Positions 12,660-24,600 of a stretch of 64,000 bases of DNA are shown here, piece by piece. The notes under the pieces are model-generated. The model was not told the origin of the DNA. It did not search any database and saw only the letters and a program-made list of their open reading frames with translations. Source of the DNA: Mactromeris polynyma (Eukaryota > Mollusca > Bivalvia > Venerida > Mactridae); NCBI GenBank assembly GCA_032209605.1, contig JASFXZ010000001.1, positions 31,438,619 to 31,502,618 on the forward strand, in the 5' to 3' direction. A program made the translations under genes and the position numbers. The stretch's first letter is position 1. Every line of letters starts with the position of its first letter.

Positions 12660-13019
12660 CTATTTTGTCAATTCCAAATCAAAATATTTACCACATGGAC
12701 TTTTAACAAATATTTTTGATGTCAGATTATAATAGACATTACAAATTATCCTTATATTATCCAAAAATGTCAATTTTGTGCATTTATTTGTGACTGTAGT
12801 ATAAAATATGTCCATTCCAATAAGACGCTTAGCTATGATGTTGATTTTTCTTTGATAATTTTTTGGTCTGTCACAGACGGTTTTGAGTATTTCTTTCTTA
12901 TCAGTAAACCAGACAGGCGTAAAATGCAGAGTCAAAGTTTGATCACAAAGATAATTCAACGCAAAATCGCTTGGAAGACACTCCAAAATTACATTACGTT
13001 TATTATTGTCGGTCGCCAT
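12660..13019 (-). CDS. hypothetical frame inside the nested element
   Basis: A 119-codon frame starts 72 bp inside the right inverted repeat of the nested element and reads inward. The product begins MATDNNKRNVILECLPSDF and is rich in Asn, Lys and Thr, with four to five scattered Cys. I do not recognise the family. Its position just inside the terminal repeat suits a transposon-encoded gene, perhaps a first exon, but a chance frame is possible. Confidence 0.3.
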   Translation of the reverse strand: MATDNNKRNVILECLPSDFALNYLCDQTLTLHFTPVWFTDKKEILKTVCDRPKNYQRKINIIAKRLIGMDIFYTTVTNKCTKLTFLDNIRIICNVYYNLTSKIFVKSPCGKYFDLELTK

Positions 13020-14754
13020 TTTGTAAAGCGCTTGTCTAACGTAGTTACAACGAGCACCTGTTGCTAAGGTGGGCGTAGCTACAGTGCGAATGAGGAAGGG
13101 TCAATTAAGGTTTCATACAATATTTGGAATTATTTCACACCCCATGTCTGGAACATTGTACACAATGTACTGTTAATGACGTAATCAACAAACTACCAAA
13201 GCGACACGCGCGTGTAGATAAACTTCTGGAGGTACGCGGCGGGATAAAATTAAGTTGTAATAGCCAGAGGCGCAAGACAGGGATAAATGCTGTGGTCTGT
13301 TTAGCGGATAATAAAACAGTGTAAATCGTTTATTAGTGACAGGATATGATGGTCGTTTTAGTGGAATAGCGGGGTGGTCGGTTTACTGGTATTAATGACT
13401 AATACAATATATAATAAAAACAGTTGGGACTTTAAAACAATGGTCGTATTAGCTGCGTGGTCGTATTTTCGGCGTGGTCGTAAAGCGGAATTCTACTGTA
13501 CATCAAAATATCTTCTTCTCTCGATTCCAAAACTAGATTATAGATAGCAGTTGTTGCAAATTTTTTATCGTGGGTTTGATCTCGGAAGAAAGTCTTGCTG
13601 GCTGCGAGAGTTCAAACAAATTCAGACGTTTCCAATCCATGGTTTATATGTCCGTGATAACACAGTATCCAACTGACAACTGTGTTTATTTTGTGATTGG
13701 CAGTGGCTAGAGGTACGATTTCGGACCTCTAGAACCGGAGTCTTGGGGTATGGGAGTCCAGTACTCATAGAAGTCCTATTTTGGAAATGCTATGGGTACG
13801 GGAGTTCTTATATTTATGTCTACACATTATTGATCAGCACAACTAATCACAATAGTAACAACTAGAACTACATGTATTATAATAATTTAAACTGTTTATA
13901 TTATTGTCTCATACATGTGAAGTCTCCTGATTTTCAATTTCAAAGTAAACCTCGTGAATTTCTATTATGGGGTATTTTTTAGTTCATTCCCGACTGGACT
14001 GAAATTACTTGTCAAACTGATAATCGAAAGTGGAAAATCGGGATACCAGTCCGAAAATCACGTTTTTGGGGTTATATAGATGCTCTAATTTCTAAACCAT
14101 GAAATCAAACGCTTGGTGACACTGATCAAAATATGACGCCACCCTCGCTTGTCACATTGTTTATTCAAGTTTCACACGTTTCTATTGTATTTTGTATTCA
14201 GGTACGACAATTGGCAATAAAATTGTTCATTGGCGACTATTAAACAGATGACCCACAGATTACGAGCTAATTCGCAGAATATTGCTATTAACAGCTTATG
14301 ATACGGATGAAGACATGATATTGACAAAATTTCAGTCACACAAAAAAATCTCCTGTTTTGAGTCACAATCTCCCGCTTTTTGAGGTGCAATCTCCGGATT
14401 TGCCTTCAGAAAAGGTGCACATGTATGTAATGTTTTATGAAGAATGACCATTTTGTTTGACACTAAACTGAATGTTATGGAATATATCATCGTCGTCGTG
14501 GCTCAAAGGATGCAGAAATGTCATTATATGTTTAAAACAAAGAAAACATTAGTTTAAAATGAAAACAAACATGGAATAGAGAAGGCCACAATCATAAATC
14601 ATACATTTCCAAGACAGATACATGTATTATCCACACTAAGATCATGCTATTTATGTTCCTAATGTAATGCTTTAGTTAAATTCATATCCAACGTTGTTGA
14701 CCTAATTTTTCTCCAACAGTTTTAATGGATAACTAAAATTTTGTGGGCCCATAC

Positions 14755-15113
14755 CAGTGTTTCTTTTCACTTCTAGGGGAATGGTGGCGGGGCCCTTAAA
14801 TAGTGGAAAATAGCGTTGTGAGGGGAAAATAGGGTGAAAATAATGTGCATTCAAAGTATACATTTCTATGTCTATATTCACTACACTTCTTTGTTGCAGT
14901 GATGTAAATTAACATGTAAACATGCTAACAGATTGGTTAGTTTCATTACAGGTCAATGTTTCTATCTTTCTGACTAAAAATATCAACACTACTGGCAACA
15001 TATCTCCAATTTAAAAAAAAGCTGTAGGAGGGGAATTTTAACTGAGAAAAGGGGAAAAAAATACTTTTGAGTGAGGGGCATGGATCCGAATTTCGGCCCC
15101 CAAAAAAACACTG
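14755..15113 (-). mobile_element. hAT-like MITE with 5-bp target duplication, copy 2
   Basis: A 359-bp inverted copy of 2892-3238, highly similar over its full length. It begins CAGTGTTTCTTTTC and ends AAAAAAACACTG. CATAC flanks both sides (14750-14754 and 15114-15118). Confidence 0.75.
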
Positions 15114-15606
15114 CATACTAAACTATTTTGAGATGACAAAAAAATTAGCTTGTCACAAATTTTGAAAAGGTATCAGATTTATTTGTGTAATAAAATAAAT
15201 AACACATTGCTGTTACCTGGACAGTAATATTGTTAACCTTCAGATGAATACCACAGCCCTTTTTTCAGATTTTGGGAAAGTATGACAGGGCCATTTGAAA
15301 GGGATAATTTGCGTCGTAAATCGCAAATTTTGGGAATTTACAGGACTCTTATTACCAAATTTATTGTTTGGATGCAAGATAAATTAAGCAAAACTGAATG
15401 AATTGCCAGTTTTATAGATTATTTTGGGTGTTTAAACATGGCACCAATATTTACATTCGTAATCGTATGAAGAAAATACGACTTCTTCAGGGAAATATCT
15501 CGTAAAAAATATTTTTATCTATAGGGAACTTCGACAAAATCTGAGGGAAAATATATATTTTACTCTATGGGTAATGAGGCTGAATATTGATACCAAATTT
15601 GCCCAC

Positions 15607-15886
15607 AAAAAAGGGCTGTACCATAAACATGGACTGCAAAAAAGGGCTGTACCATAAACATCGACTGCAAAAAAGGGCTGTACCATAAACATCGACTGCA
15701 AAAAAGGGCTGTACCATAAACATCGACTGCAAAAAAGGGCTGTACCATAAACATTGACTGCAAAAAAGGGCTGTACCATAAACATCGACTGCAAAAAAGG
15801 GCTGTACCATAAACACCGACTGCAAAAAAGGGCTGTACCATAAACATCGACTGCAAAAAAGGGCTGTACCATAAACACCGACTGCA
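15607..15886. repeat. tandem array, nine 31-bp units
   Basis: Nine units of GGGCTGTACCATAAACATCG plus ACTGCAAAAAA, spaced exactly 31 bp apart (unit starts at 15613, 15644 and so on). They differ only at two adjacent positions (ATG, ATC, ATT or ACC before GAC). Because 31 is not a multiple of three and the unit has no stop on the minus strand in any phase, all three minus frames stay open across the array. This explains the overlapping long frames there. There are no unique spacers, so it is a minisatellite and not a CRISPR. Confidence 0.9.
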
Positions 15887-16882
15887 CCTCGGGTGACCGT
15901 ATTTTCCTGATGTTGACAGTATTGCTGTCGAACACAAAGCTACAAGATATTTACAGATTACAAAATAATTCACATAAACGAATTATGATTTATAATATGT
16001 TAGTAAAATCAATATTTCTGTTTGCAATAAACTACCTCTACATAGTCACAAGAGCTGTTTCTTCACTGTTTAAACATTGGTTTAAAAATAATTTGAATGA
16101 AACTTGTATTACAATGTAATCCTCTTTATAAAACTAGGTTAATACATGCACTGGATTTAAAAGTGTTTATATGCTTGGAAGTTGGATAAAGACATTATTG
16201 TGAATACCATTAGTTTTGTGAGTTATTTCTTAATAAGGTTTAATGGCATTTTTCAACATTTTTTCAGATTTTATGGCAGTAAATTGACCTAGCCCGTTTC
16301 CTGCAATTATCAACCAGTACTATTATTAACTTGCTTTTCCGGCTGGCAACTTCTCCACATGAATCAAGGACTTTGTCCCAAATTTGTTCTATTCCTATAT
16401 TCATAACAATTGATGTAATGAGATTTTTATTAAAACTATTAATCTACAGGATATAATGAGATTTTTATTGAAATTGTTAATCTACAGAGCTCTAGAATTT
16501 TTTCTCTAAAAATGCACTTCTCCTGTATTACAGCTATTGTCAAAATTGACTTGTCCAACATTGGAGTCTAGTTGTCCGAGAATAGAATGGGGGTGCAGAT
16601 TAACAGTTAATTAGGTCACGAGGTGTGCATGAACTGTACTTGTTAATTTGTTAGATGTCCAAGTGTTAATTAATTTTGAAGGGGTAGATGTTGGAAGTGG
16701 GTCAAGAATTGTGTTACTTAATTTTTGCACAGTTGCGGTCAATTACAGCATAGCATTGAGCCCAGACCTTTAAACTGACTTGTAATGGTCTAACTTCAGC
16801 TCAACTCTAGGTAGCCCGAATTAGCAATTAGACTTGGGTGGGATGTCAGGCTAGTGGATGTTTAGATCCCTGACCCATAATC

Positions 16883-17033
16883 AAAATGTTTTCTGTAAGA
16901 AAACTCAGCTTTGGTAACAATCCTTGAATCTATAGTTACAGGAAGAAAACAAAATTGTATATGATATTTTCTTCCTGTAACTATAGATTCAAAGATTGTT
17001 ACCAAAGCTGAGTTTTCTTACAGAAAACATTTT
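16883..17033. repeat. near-perfect 67-bp hairpin
   Basis: The left arm 16883-16949 and right arm 16967-17033 are complementary at 66 of 67 positions around a 17-nt loop. The single mismatch is in the ATCCTTG / CAAAGAT region. The outer ends read AAAATGTTTTCTG and CAGAAAACATTTT. Such fidelity means recent origin or active maintenance. It may be a foldback transposon or, if transcribed, a long double-stranded RNA hairpin. Confidence 0.9.
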
Positions 17034-18079
17034 GTGCCAGAGAAGTTACTTTTGTCTGCACATAAAAAGTGAAGGTCTCATTGTATTAACAAGTTTACAA
17101 TAGATAAACTACCTTATTGGTAACAATCTTGGTATTTCCCTCTAAATCTAATCCTTCGGTACAAACAACAATATACTGTTAACATTGTGCTCTAATCCCA
17201 ATGGAAACAAAGACAGGCTTTATTAATGTCTGACTGAACTTCAATGGATGTAAAAATAAATTTTGTTTGTACTGCAGGTAAAATTCCAGATTTCATCTAT
17301 TCAGTTAAAATGTACATGTATAGCTGTTAAAATAAAAAATCATTTTTGAAGACTGATATCACAGTAATGGTTGAAAAAGAAAACCTCTTCCTCGTTACCA
17401 AATAAAATGGACATTTTCAGCAGAAAAAACAGTCGGTTATCACAATGTTTTTCTGTTTTCATTTACATTTAGGTCGTGGTGGATTGTATTTGTGTTCTTG
17501 AAGTTGGTCAATAATATTATATAAATGCTTGTATTCTTTATAACTTTGACGGTGATTATGTCCACTGATGCATCTTAAATATGACCTGGGGGCGAGATAA
17601 AATTCATAACATGATTAATGTTTCGGGTTTGAAATTCCATTTAATCTACATGTTTGATGTAACTATGGGAATATTGTACACATTATTACGGTATGTCGTG
17701 ACTTATACATCGTTTCACTAGTATACTGTTACAAACTTCAGTCTATTGAAATACAATATGTCTTGTGTTCACTGTGTACACTGTCAGTATAATATTTCAT
17801 CACGACCTTGGCATTCATGAGAAATACAGTCATAATTAATATCAATAGTGGGTGGGAGGGGTGTTTGCCAGGGGGGGAGCAGTTAGTTGATCTAACTGAT
17901 GCTCCTCGTTTCTCATCTTGCACTGACCAGTTCCTCCATACAGCAAACTGACAACTTCCCCCTGCTGAATCAGTGGTGGAGGATAAATTTGTTTATTCTT
18001 AAGTAAAGTTAATACTTTGTAAATATTGCTGTAAATGATTCTTCCCAAATCAGCAGTTGCCTTGCTTTTAATTAATTCA

Positions 18080-18331
18080 GGGGCGTAGCTTAGCTGATAT
18101 TGATGTGTAGGCCTAGTGTAATGAGTTTCCCCCAGATAAAAAAATGTAGCTAGATTGTCAGAGATGCGTTTTTGGTGTACATTTAGTTCCAGTAAATATG
18201 CTTACAATACCATCAAAAACATACAAAACATACCTTTTTGCAGTTTTTGTCATTTTTTTTTTTTGATATTTCGAAAAAAATGTAGGTCATGGCCTACATA
18301 TGGCCTATATGAATTAGGAATCTACACCCAT
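18080..18331 (+). repeat. short inverted-repeat element, copy 2
   Basis: Begins GGGGCGTAGCTTAGCTGA and ends GGAATCTACACCCATG. It shares the internal blocks GATGTGTAGGCCTA and GTCAGAGATGCGTTTT with copy 1 at 82-269. Confidence 0.55.
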
Positions 18332-20159
18332 GTAATTGATGGGTGTACGTTTTGTATTTCTCTGATCGCCATCTTGAAAATTTGTGCCGAAGTGCTGAAA
18401 ATTACTATTTAGTTCATAATTGAATGTTTCATGTGAATCAAAATGTTCATTATTGTATAGATTAATATCATTATAGTATTACGTTCTAAAGATTAATACA
18501 ATATAGTAAGTGTGTGGCAACAGCTGACTGTACTTGAGAGCATCAATATTGGCATAGAACACGAATGGTAACAAAATGAACAAATACCACTGCGGAGGTA
18601 CAACATGTCATCCTAAAAACGAAACTGACGGATCATTAATTGTCTCTATAGTCTGTGTTTATTTAATTGAGTATGGTTGTCAACTAACAGTAAGGTGACC
18701 AGCCAATGAAAACATGTGTTGCAAAATATTGACTAATTGACAGAGTGTTCACAATAATTCTCAACTAATTTTGAATCGACTATATCTATAGGTGTACCTG
18801 TATATGGAAAACTCGTTTTACGTTTGTAATATATAAAATATAAACTCGATGTGACCAGCAGGTTAATAGGGGGGACATGAAAGTTATTTTCAGTGATATA
18901 TTATGCATTCCATATTTGACAAGCAGTATTTATATACAAATGTATGAAGGTGAATTTTGAAATGTGCAGTCATGCGGTAAAAACTTCAACTTTAAAGTAG
19001 TGTGTGGGTTGAAATAAATGGGTTGTATTCTATGAATTAAACTAGTCAGACTTGCACACCCCTAAAATTTCGCAACTTTATAAATACGAAACTATGCAGA
19101 GATCTTTAATTATAAGATTTTCAAATAAGCAATTCTGATTTATCATATTCTATAGTGATGATGTTTATAACAAAGAAAAAAACACAGTCATTGCAATTTT
19201 ATAAGGCTTGAGGAAAGCCAAGAAATGACGAATAAGTTACGCCCCAAACCCATGCCTGAATCCTCGTACCGCCCCCTGGTATGTGTGAGTTTATGTTAAT
19301 TCACTATTTGTAAACTCGGCACACTTTTTGATATATTTTGTGCATTATTTATGTGTACCATCTGACAAATAATTTATGTTGAGTTGTTGAGGAGAGCTCG
19401 ATGAGACTTGGTTTTTACTGTAGTATAATTTGCCATGATGCATACATTTATGCCTCACAGCTGTTGGTAACCTGAGTATATTATATGTGTTAAACATGTT
19501 TAAGAATATGTTATGAATGTATAGACTATGTATTACATGTTCACTAGGGATGTCGATAAGAGCCAGGAGTCAGTAACATTACCTGGGCGGTAACTTAAGC
19601 ATCATCAAGTGGCTACTTTTCTTGTATGAGTCATCATAATTAAGGGGATCCGAACCCCCAGACCCTGTCTACTTTTGATGATTTCCCTGCTAATTCAAAA
19701 ATTAGTGACACCCCCTGGTCAACTGATTGATACAATATTGTGTGTGCAACTCAACATTTTGAAGGCTATTGCAATACAAATTGGACAACTTTAGAATTCA
19801 AGGAAGAATACTGGATCCGTCATCCCTGAGTTTGTTTCCTTTACTTAGAAAGAAAAGTTACATTATAAAGATATCACAGAAGTTTGATAAATTCTGAAGT
19901 TACTAATTTGTTCAGGTAATTGATACATGATACAATTCTCATTCTCTAAATGTGCAGCATAAAACATCAACACAGAAGTGTTTGATTGTGTTCATAGGAG
20001 ATTGTTGTGAGTTCTTTCCCTTTATTTTCCATCTAGAGTTCTCTCCCTTCTCCCCTTCTATATATGTCTGCATGTATACTTGAAGTAATTGATGAATGAT
20101 CAATGAAACTATCACTCTGCAGTATATACACCACTGTAACAGCTGGTGGCTCAGGCTCT

Positions 20160-21395
20160 TTAAGGCGATATATGCCCTAGAAAATAGCCATATTTGCTTT
20201 AAAGCGATATTTTAGAAAATACATATATATACATGTAAATGACAAGAGGAAATGTATACTGTTTTATCGTTATACATTCCTTCAACTAATTCTGCTATAA
20301 TTTTGTAAAAATGTTGATAAATAAGGAAGTTATTTGAACTTTTGGTACTGTCAAATTGTACATGTTGGTATGGTAAATCAGGCTAATAATTTTGCAAAAG
20401 AAACACTAGTTTTTATTTAAAGTTAATAATCAAATCTACCTCATGCCATCAAGATTTTTAAAAACACCCCATAAGGCTTAAATTAAAATTAGGTTTGTTT
20501 GCTCTTTACCGACCGACCCGAGATTTGGCCGCCGACTCAAATAATTTTATTGCAAAATTCGGATTTTTTTTTTTAATTTTTTTTTTTTTTAATTTTTTTT
20601 TTTTTTTTTTTGGTTATAAACCCGACTATACACCATAATGTCACACTACGATGTGTGCAGTTTGTTCTTCTTAGTTACAAAACAATGACTATTTTTGTTT
20701 CATTATGTTTGCCTTATGATAACTTCCTCTTGCTTAGAAAAACTTTGGAACCCAAAGTTAAAAAAAAGTATGACACAAAAATGGTCATAGTTGCCCTTAA
20801 AATATTTTCATCAACAATTATTGAAGCCTCGTGCTCATACTCACTAAAACAGACGGGCTATATAAAGTATTAAAAATAAGTATACATAAAAGTGTCAATT
20901 TTGCTTTCATTTTACCAACATTAATTTTTTCTGAATTGATCCGAGCTTATGTTAACCATGTTTTTGACAACCACATGTCATTTAATCTTATCTTTTTTAA
21001 TATTTACAATTATTTTACTGTACCCGCCCACCCAATGTACCACGTGCCAAAATTACCATGCACGAACAATACATTTCGACTAAAACATATTAAAATTTCC
21101 ACAATAAAATAAAATATTTTTCCTACCTACCTACCCACCTCTAAAATCTAGGGTCGGTAAAGGGCAAACAAATACTTTTTTAATTATGGCCTAAAATTAA
21201 GTTTTTATTCCAAAATAACAACAACAGAAACAAGGAATGAGTATGGAAATCTATTTTTTTATATTTTTATTGAATTATTTTGAGAAATCGATAATACATA
21301 GCATTTATAAGCTTGTTTACTTTCTCTCCTTTCCAAAAAAACATTTGATTTTTAAAAATACTTAACATAATTTTGTGTGCATTTAACAGAATGTA
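20160..21395 (+). repeat. dispersed repeat split by a later insertion
   Basis: The left part (20160-20474) and right part (21192-21395) together match 46824-47295, where the two parts are contiguous. The element at 20475-21191 was therefore inserted into an existing repeat. The left part starts AAGGCGATATATGCCCTAGA. Family unknown; non-coding. Confidence 0.75.
20475..21191 (+). mobile_element. PIF/Harbinger-type MITE, copy 1
   Basis: A 717-bp element flanked by TAA (20472-20474 and 21192-21194). Imperfect inverted ends run about 45 bp (GGCTTAAATTAAAATTAGG at the left; the complement of the right end begins GGCCATAATTAAAAAAG), both followed by a GTTTGTTTGC block and ACCGACC. A TWA target duplication is the mark of PIF/Harbinger. 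The empty site in the sister repeat at 46.8-47.3 kb (CCCATAAAAGTAAG) supports the boundaries. A 93-codon frame inside is also open in copy 2, but this reflects high copy identity. Confidence 0.8.
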
Positions 21396-21597
21396 AAACA
21401 TTAAAAGTCATTCTACATGTACAAATTTACTATACAGTGTAAGGAGTTAATCCATAAATGCGTATTGATATACTTGTCAAAACACATGACAAGGCTATCG
21501 TCTTAAGCTGTTGTGCATTATAATATTGGCCATTATTTAAAACTTTGACTACTTCTTCTATTTCAGTTATTACAGTGGTTGAAGTAAAGTTGACATT

Positions 21598-21667
21598 ATG
21601 AGTTATCCTAAGGCAGAGGAAGCGAAGGCAGGGGAGCAGCCTATAAACATGCAACCAATGCCTTCAG
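21598..21667 (+). CDS. PLSCR: PLSCR coding exon 1
   Basis: Starts at ATG 21598 ([15 protein letters not shown]...) and ends in phase 1 at a GTTAG donor. Acceptor-like AGs at 21566 and 21575 suggest that this exon also carries the end of the 5' UTR. Confidence 0.85.
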
Positions 21668-24600
21668 GTTAGAACAGTTTAAATGTTACGATGCTACCTC
21701 TTCAGCGCAACACCCTTTGGGAGACTTAATGTTCAGTTGTTGTTTAGAGGTTTTTACTCTAAATAGCTTCAGTTCATTGTAAATGCTTACTACAGTGAAC
21801 ATTTAATACTGTTGTTGAAGAGAGTGTGTTGCGCAAGGAAGGTTTGCTCTGTAGAGGTTACACTTTATATAATCAATTAAATAATCTCTGAAAGATTTCA
21901 TGCCTTACATGCATGCAGGGTAAACTTGTGTACAGTAAAACCTCACTTAAAGACCACCTCAATAATAAGAGCACCTTTGAATTAACTATATGAGTTTGCT
22001 CTTTATTCAACCTCAATATTAAGACCACCTCAATATTTAGACCAATTTTCAAGATTCTCAAAGGTGGTCTTATTATTGACGTTAACTGTATTTGGTGAAG
22101 ATTTACTCCCACGTTTGTTGTGAACTATACTTGAAATTGAAAAGTGAAAAACTTACTAATGTAATTCTGGAGAATCATTAAAATTGGCTTAAAGTTTGGC
22201 TGAACACTTGAACTGAGATCTATGACAAAATCTTTGCTTGCTTGTTTTATACATCGGTTGCATCAGTGTGTATAGTAATGTACGTTGTTTGATTTTTAGC
22301 TCCTCCTGGCGCACCCGGTGTCGCTCAGCCGGCTGCTGGACAATGGATGGCAGCCCCTCAGGCCCCACCAAATTGCCCTCCTGGATTGGAATATCTGGCC
22401 TCTGTGGATCAGCTGTTGATAAAACAGAAAGTGGAAGGCTTAGAAGGTATTACAGTCAAATCTTTCTTAAGCAGCCACTCAATTGATACATCCAATTTGG
22501 CTATTTACAGCAGGTGACTGTTTAATACAGGTGTACTTAGAATTAAAAAAAGGCTAGTTGGGTGTTTAATACAGTTGGCTGCTTAATTCAGGTGACCTTT
22601 AACACATGTTCATTTATGTGTTGATTGTTGATGCATAAAAGTGTCTCCACATGAGGAGGAAAATCGACATTTCTGTATTATTTCTGAACCTCATGTCATA
22701 TATATAATGTGTAACAAAACTTGATGTTGCACTAAGATAACTACTTAATAAATCTTTGTTGTGATGATTTTTTATTCTTGGCTGTTTTTTTGCCATTTTA
22801 GGGGCCATGTACTGTACCATTCCCCTACTAATAAATGTTTTCCCCTATTTCTGTTAAAAATTCCCTGTGCAAAAAAGAAAAATATTGAATTATATAAAAG
22901 CCTAGTTGAGGATAAAATTATGATAAGTTGGGCTCAAAATTCCCATGAGTCATTGTTTAAAGAGACAAAATCCCCTATTTGCTTGAATGGGAATCCGATC
23001 CCAAAAGCTGTGTAGTGCACTGTGTTGTTATAATTTTTAATAATATTTATTGAATAATAAAATGCTGATTATTTATTTTACAGCATTCACTGGTTATGAG
23101 ACGAACAATAAATACGAGATTGTGAACTCACTAGGACAGCGGATTTTCTACGCTGTCGAAGGTAACTTATTGTAAATAACTCATTATTAATTATTTTACA
23201 ATAACACAAGTAATTCACATTCACTAAATCACTTTTGAAATAACCAAGGAATTAACGTCACAATTGCCTTGTATTGTCTAAAAGTCAAGTGATATTGGAC
23301 ACACATAAATATCATAAGCAAAGAGAGAAATAATCTATAACAACGTTTATAGATACAAGTAACAGGACTCAAGAAATCCACTAGCCCGACGTCCCGGACT
23401 AGTCAAATGCTGAATCGGGCTACCAACATTTGAGTTGAAGTTAGTCCTGGACAAGTCTGTTTTAAAGCTTACCAACATCAGCAATTGTCCAGTTTTAAGT
23501 CAATCCTTAGAATACCACAAATGATTAATTTTAGATTGGGGAGTTATCATAGTGTATGTTTATTTGTTACTAAAGTGACCAATATTCTCTGACAACTAGC
23601 TTCCTATGTCGGATAAGTAAAATTTTACATTTCCATTAGTCTGGGACAAGTGTCTTTGATAAAATATTTTTAGGCCCCTATGACTGCTCCTTTTTGCAAA
23701 AATAGAAAAAGGTCATGGCTCACAGTTTCTGATACATACAAATATGACTTTTTTACACGTTCATAAATTATTAAATATTTGTCGTTTTCAAATTATTTAT
23801 TTAAACCATTGATGAGTTTTGCTTTATAGAAATGTTTACATATTGAAATTACTTCGGAATGAACAAACCTGGAGACCATTGTTTGGGACATAACAGTATT
23901 GATTTTGAGACAGCCTTGTAAAATATATGGATTAAATTGCCACTATATCTGCCACTTTGCTAGATTAACCAATTGAGTGAAATATGCACAGTAAATCCTC
24001 AATAATAAGACCACCCTTTGTACCCTTGAAACTGGTCTTGTTATTGAGGTGGTCTTTAAGTGAGGTTTCACTGTATAATGGTTTCAGTACAAGTAAAACC
24101 TCGCTTAAGGACCACCTTAAAAACAAGACCATCTCAAAATTAAGAACATAAGTCCATTTTCACTGTTTTGCTCTTTATTCAACCTCAGTATTAAGACCAC
24201 CTCAATAAGAATACCAGTTTTCAAGGGTCCCAAAGTAAGTCTTATTATTGAAGTTTCACTGTAGTAAACTATAGATGTTGCGTACATTTAAATTTGTAAC
24301 CTATGTTACAGACACATGCTGTTGTACAAGAAACTGCTGTGGTCATCATAGACCTTTTGATATCAAGATTTTAAACAATCAGTCGAAGGAAGTAATGCAC
24401 TTGTCTCGTGGACTCCGATGTAACACGTGTTTCTGTCCATGTTGTCTACAGGTAATACCTTAACATGTAAAACCTATCTTTACTTGGTCTTCAGACTTTC
24501 TCTGACTACCTCTAAAGGCCCAATATCTCATGGGGCTTAATGTTGGCTACAAATTTCTGTGCCTTCTGAACACCAAATTTTTCGGTCTCTAGATATAATT

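Larger units (their letters stand above)
11202..13106. mobile_element. nested 1.9 kb element with 16-bp inverted ends
   Basis: AATTGACCCTTCCTCA at 11202-11217 is matched exactly by its complement at 13091-13106. TTAA occurs at both borders with a small offset, which would suit a Kolobok- or piggyBac-type duplication, but this is weak. It contains a THAP-like N-terminal fragment near the left end and an unknown frame near the right end on the other strand. Confidence 0.45.
10386..13498. mobile_element. 3.1 kb TA-flanked DNA transposon
   Basis: The ends are CAGTAGAATTCCGCT and AGCGGAATTCTACTG, perfect over 15 bp and flanked by TA on both sides. This fits Tc1/mariner-pogo type insertion. Subterminal repeats of the kind GGTCTTAATAG (left) and GGTCGTATTAG (right) recur several times. 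The ends resemble the CAGTAAAACCTC family found throughout the right half of the window. No intact pogo or mariner transposase was found. A second element (11202-13106) appears to be inserted inside. Confidence 0.6.
8691..21566. other. intergenic, no protein gene seen
   Basis: Between the retrotransposon and the first scramblase exon I see only the transposons, tandem arrays and hairpin listed separately. Open frames at 8642-8968 (minus), 9675-9932, 18155-18412 and 20610-21112 coincide with repeats or have no recognisable composition. Confidence 0.5.

Noticed and set aside
15607..15886. Possible CRISPR array
   Set aside because: Units are contiguous with no unique spacers, and the window is eukaryotic.
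15519..15973. Three overlapping 86-138 aa frames with repeated Phe/Cys-rich peptide
   Set aside because: They are produced by the 31-bp tandem array, which has no stop in any minus frame; no start context, splice sites or homology.
20831..21112. Frame conserved with 59834-60196 as a possible gene family
   Set aside because: Both lie inside copies of the same Harbinger-type MITE and are similar only because the DNA is; composition looks random.
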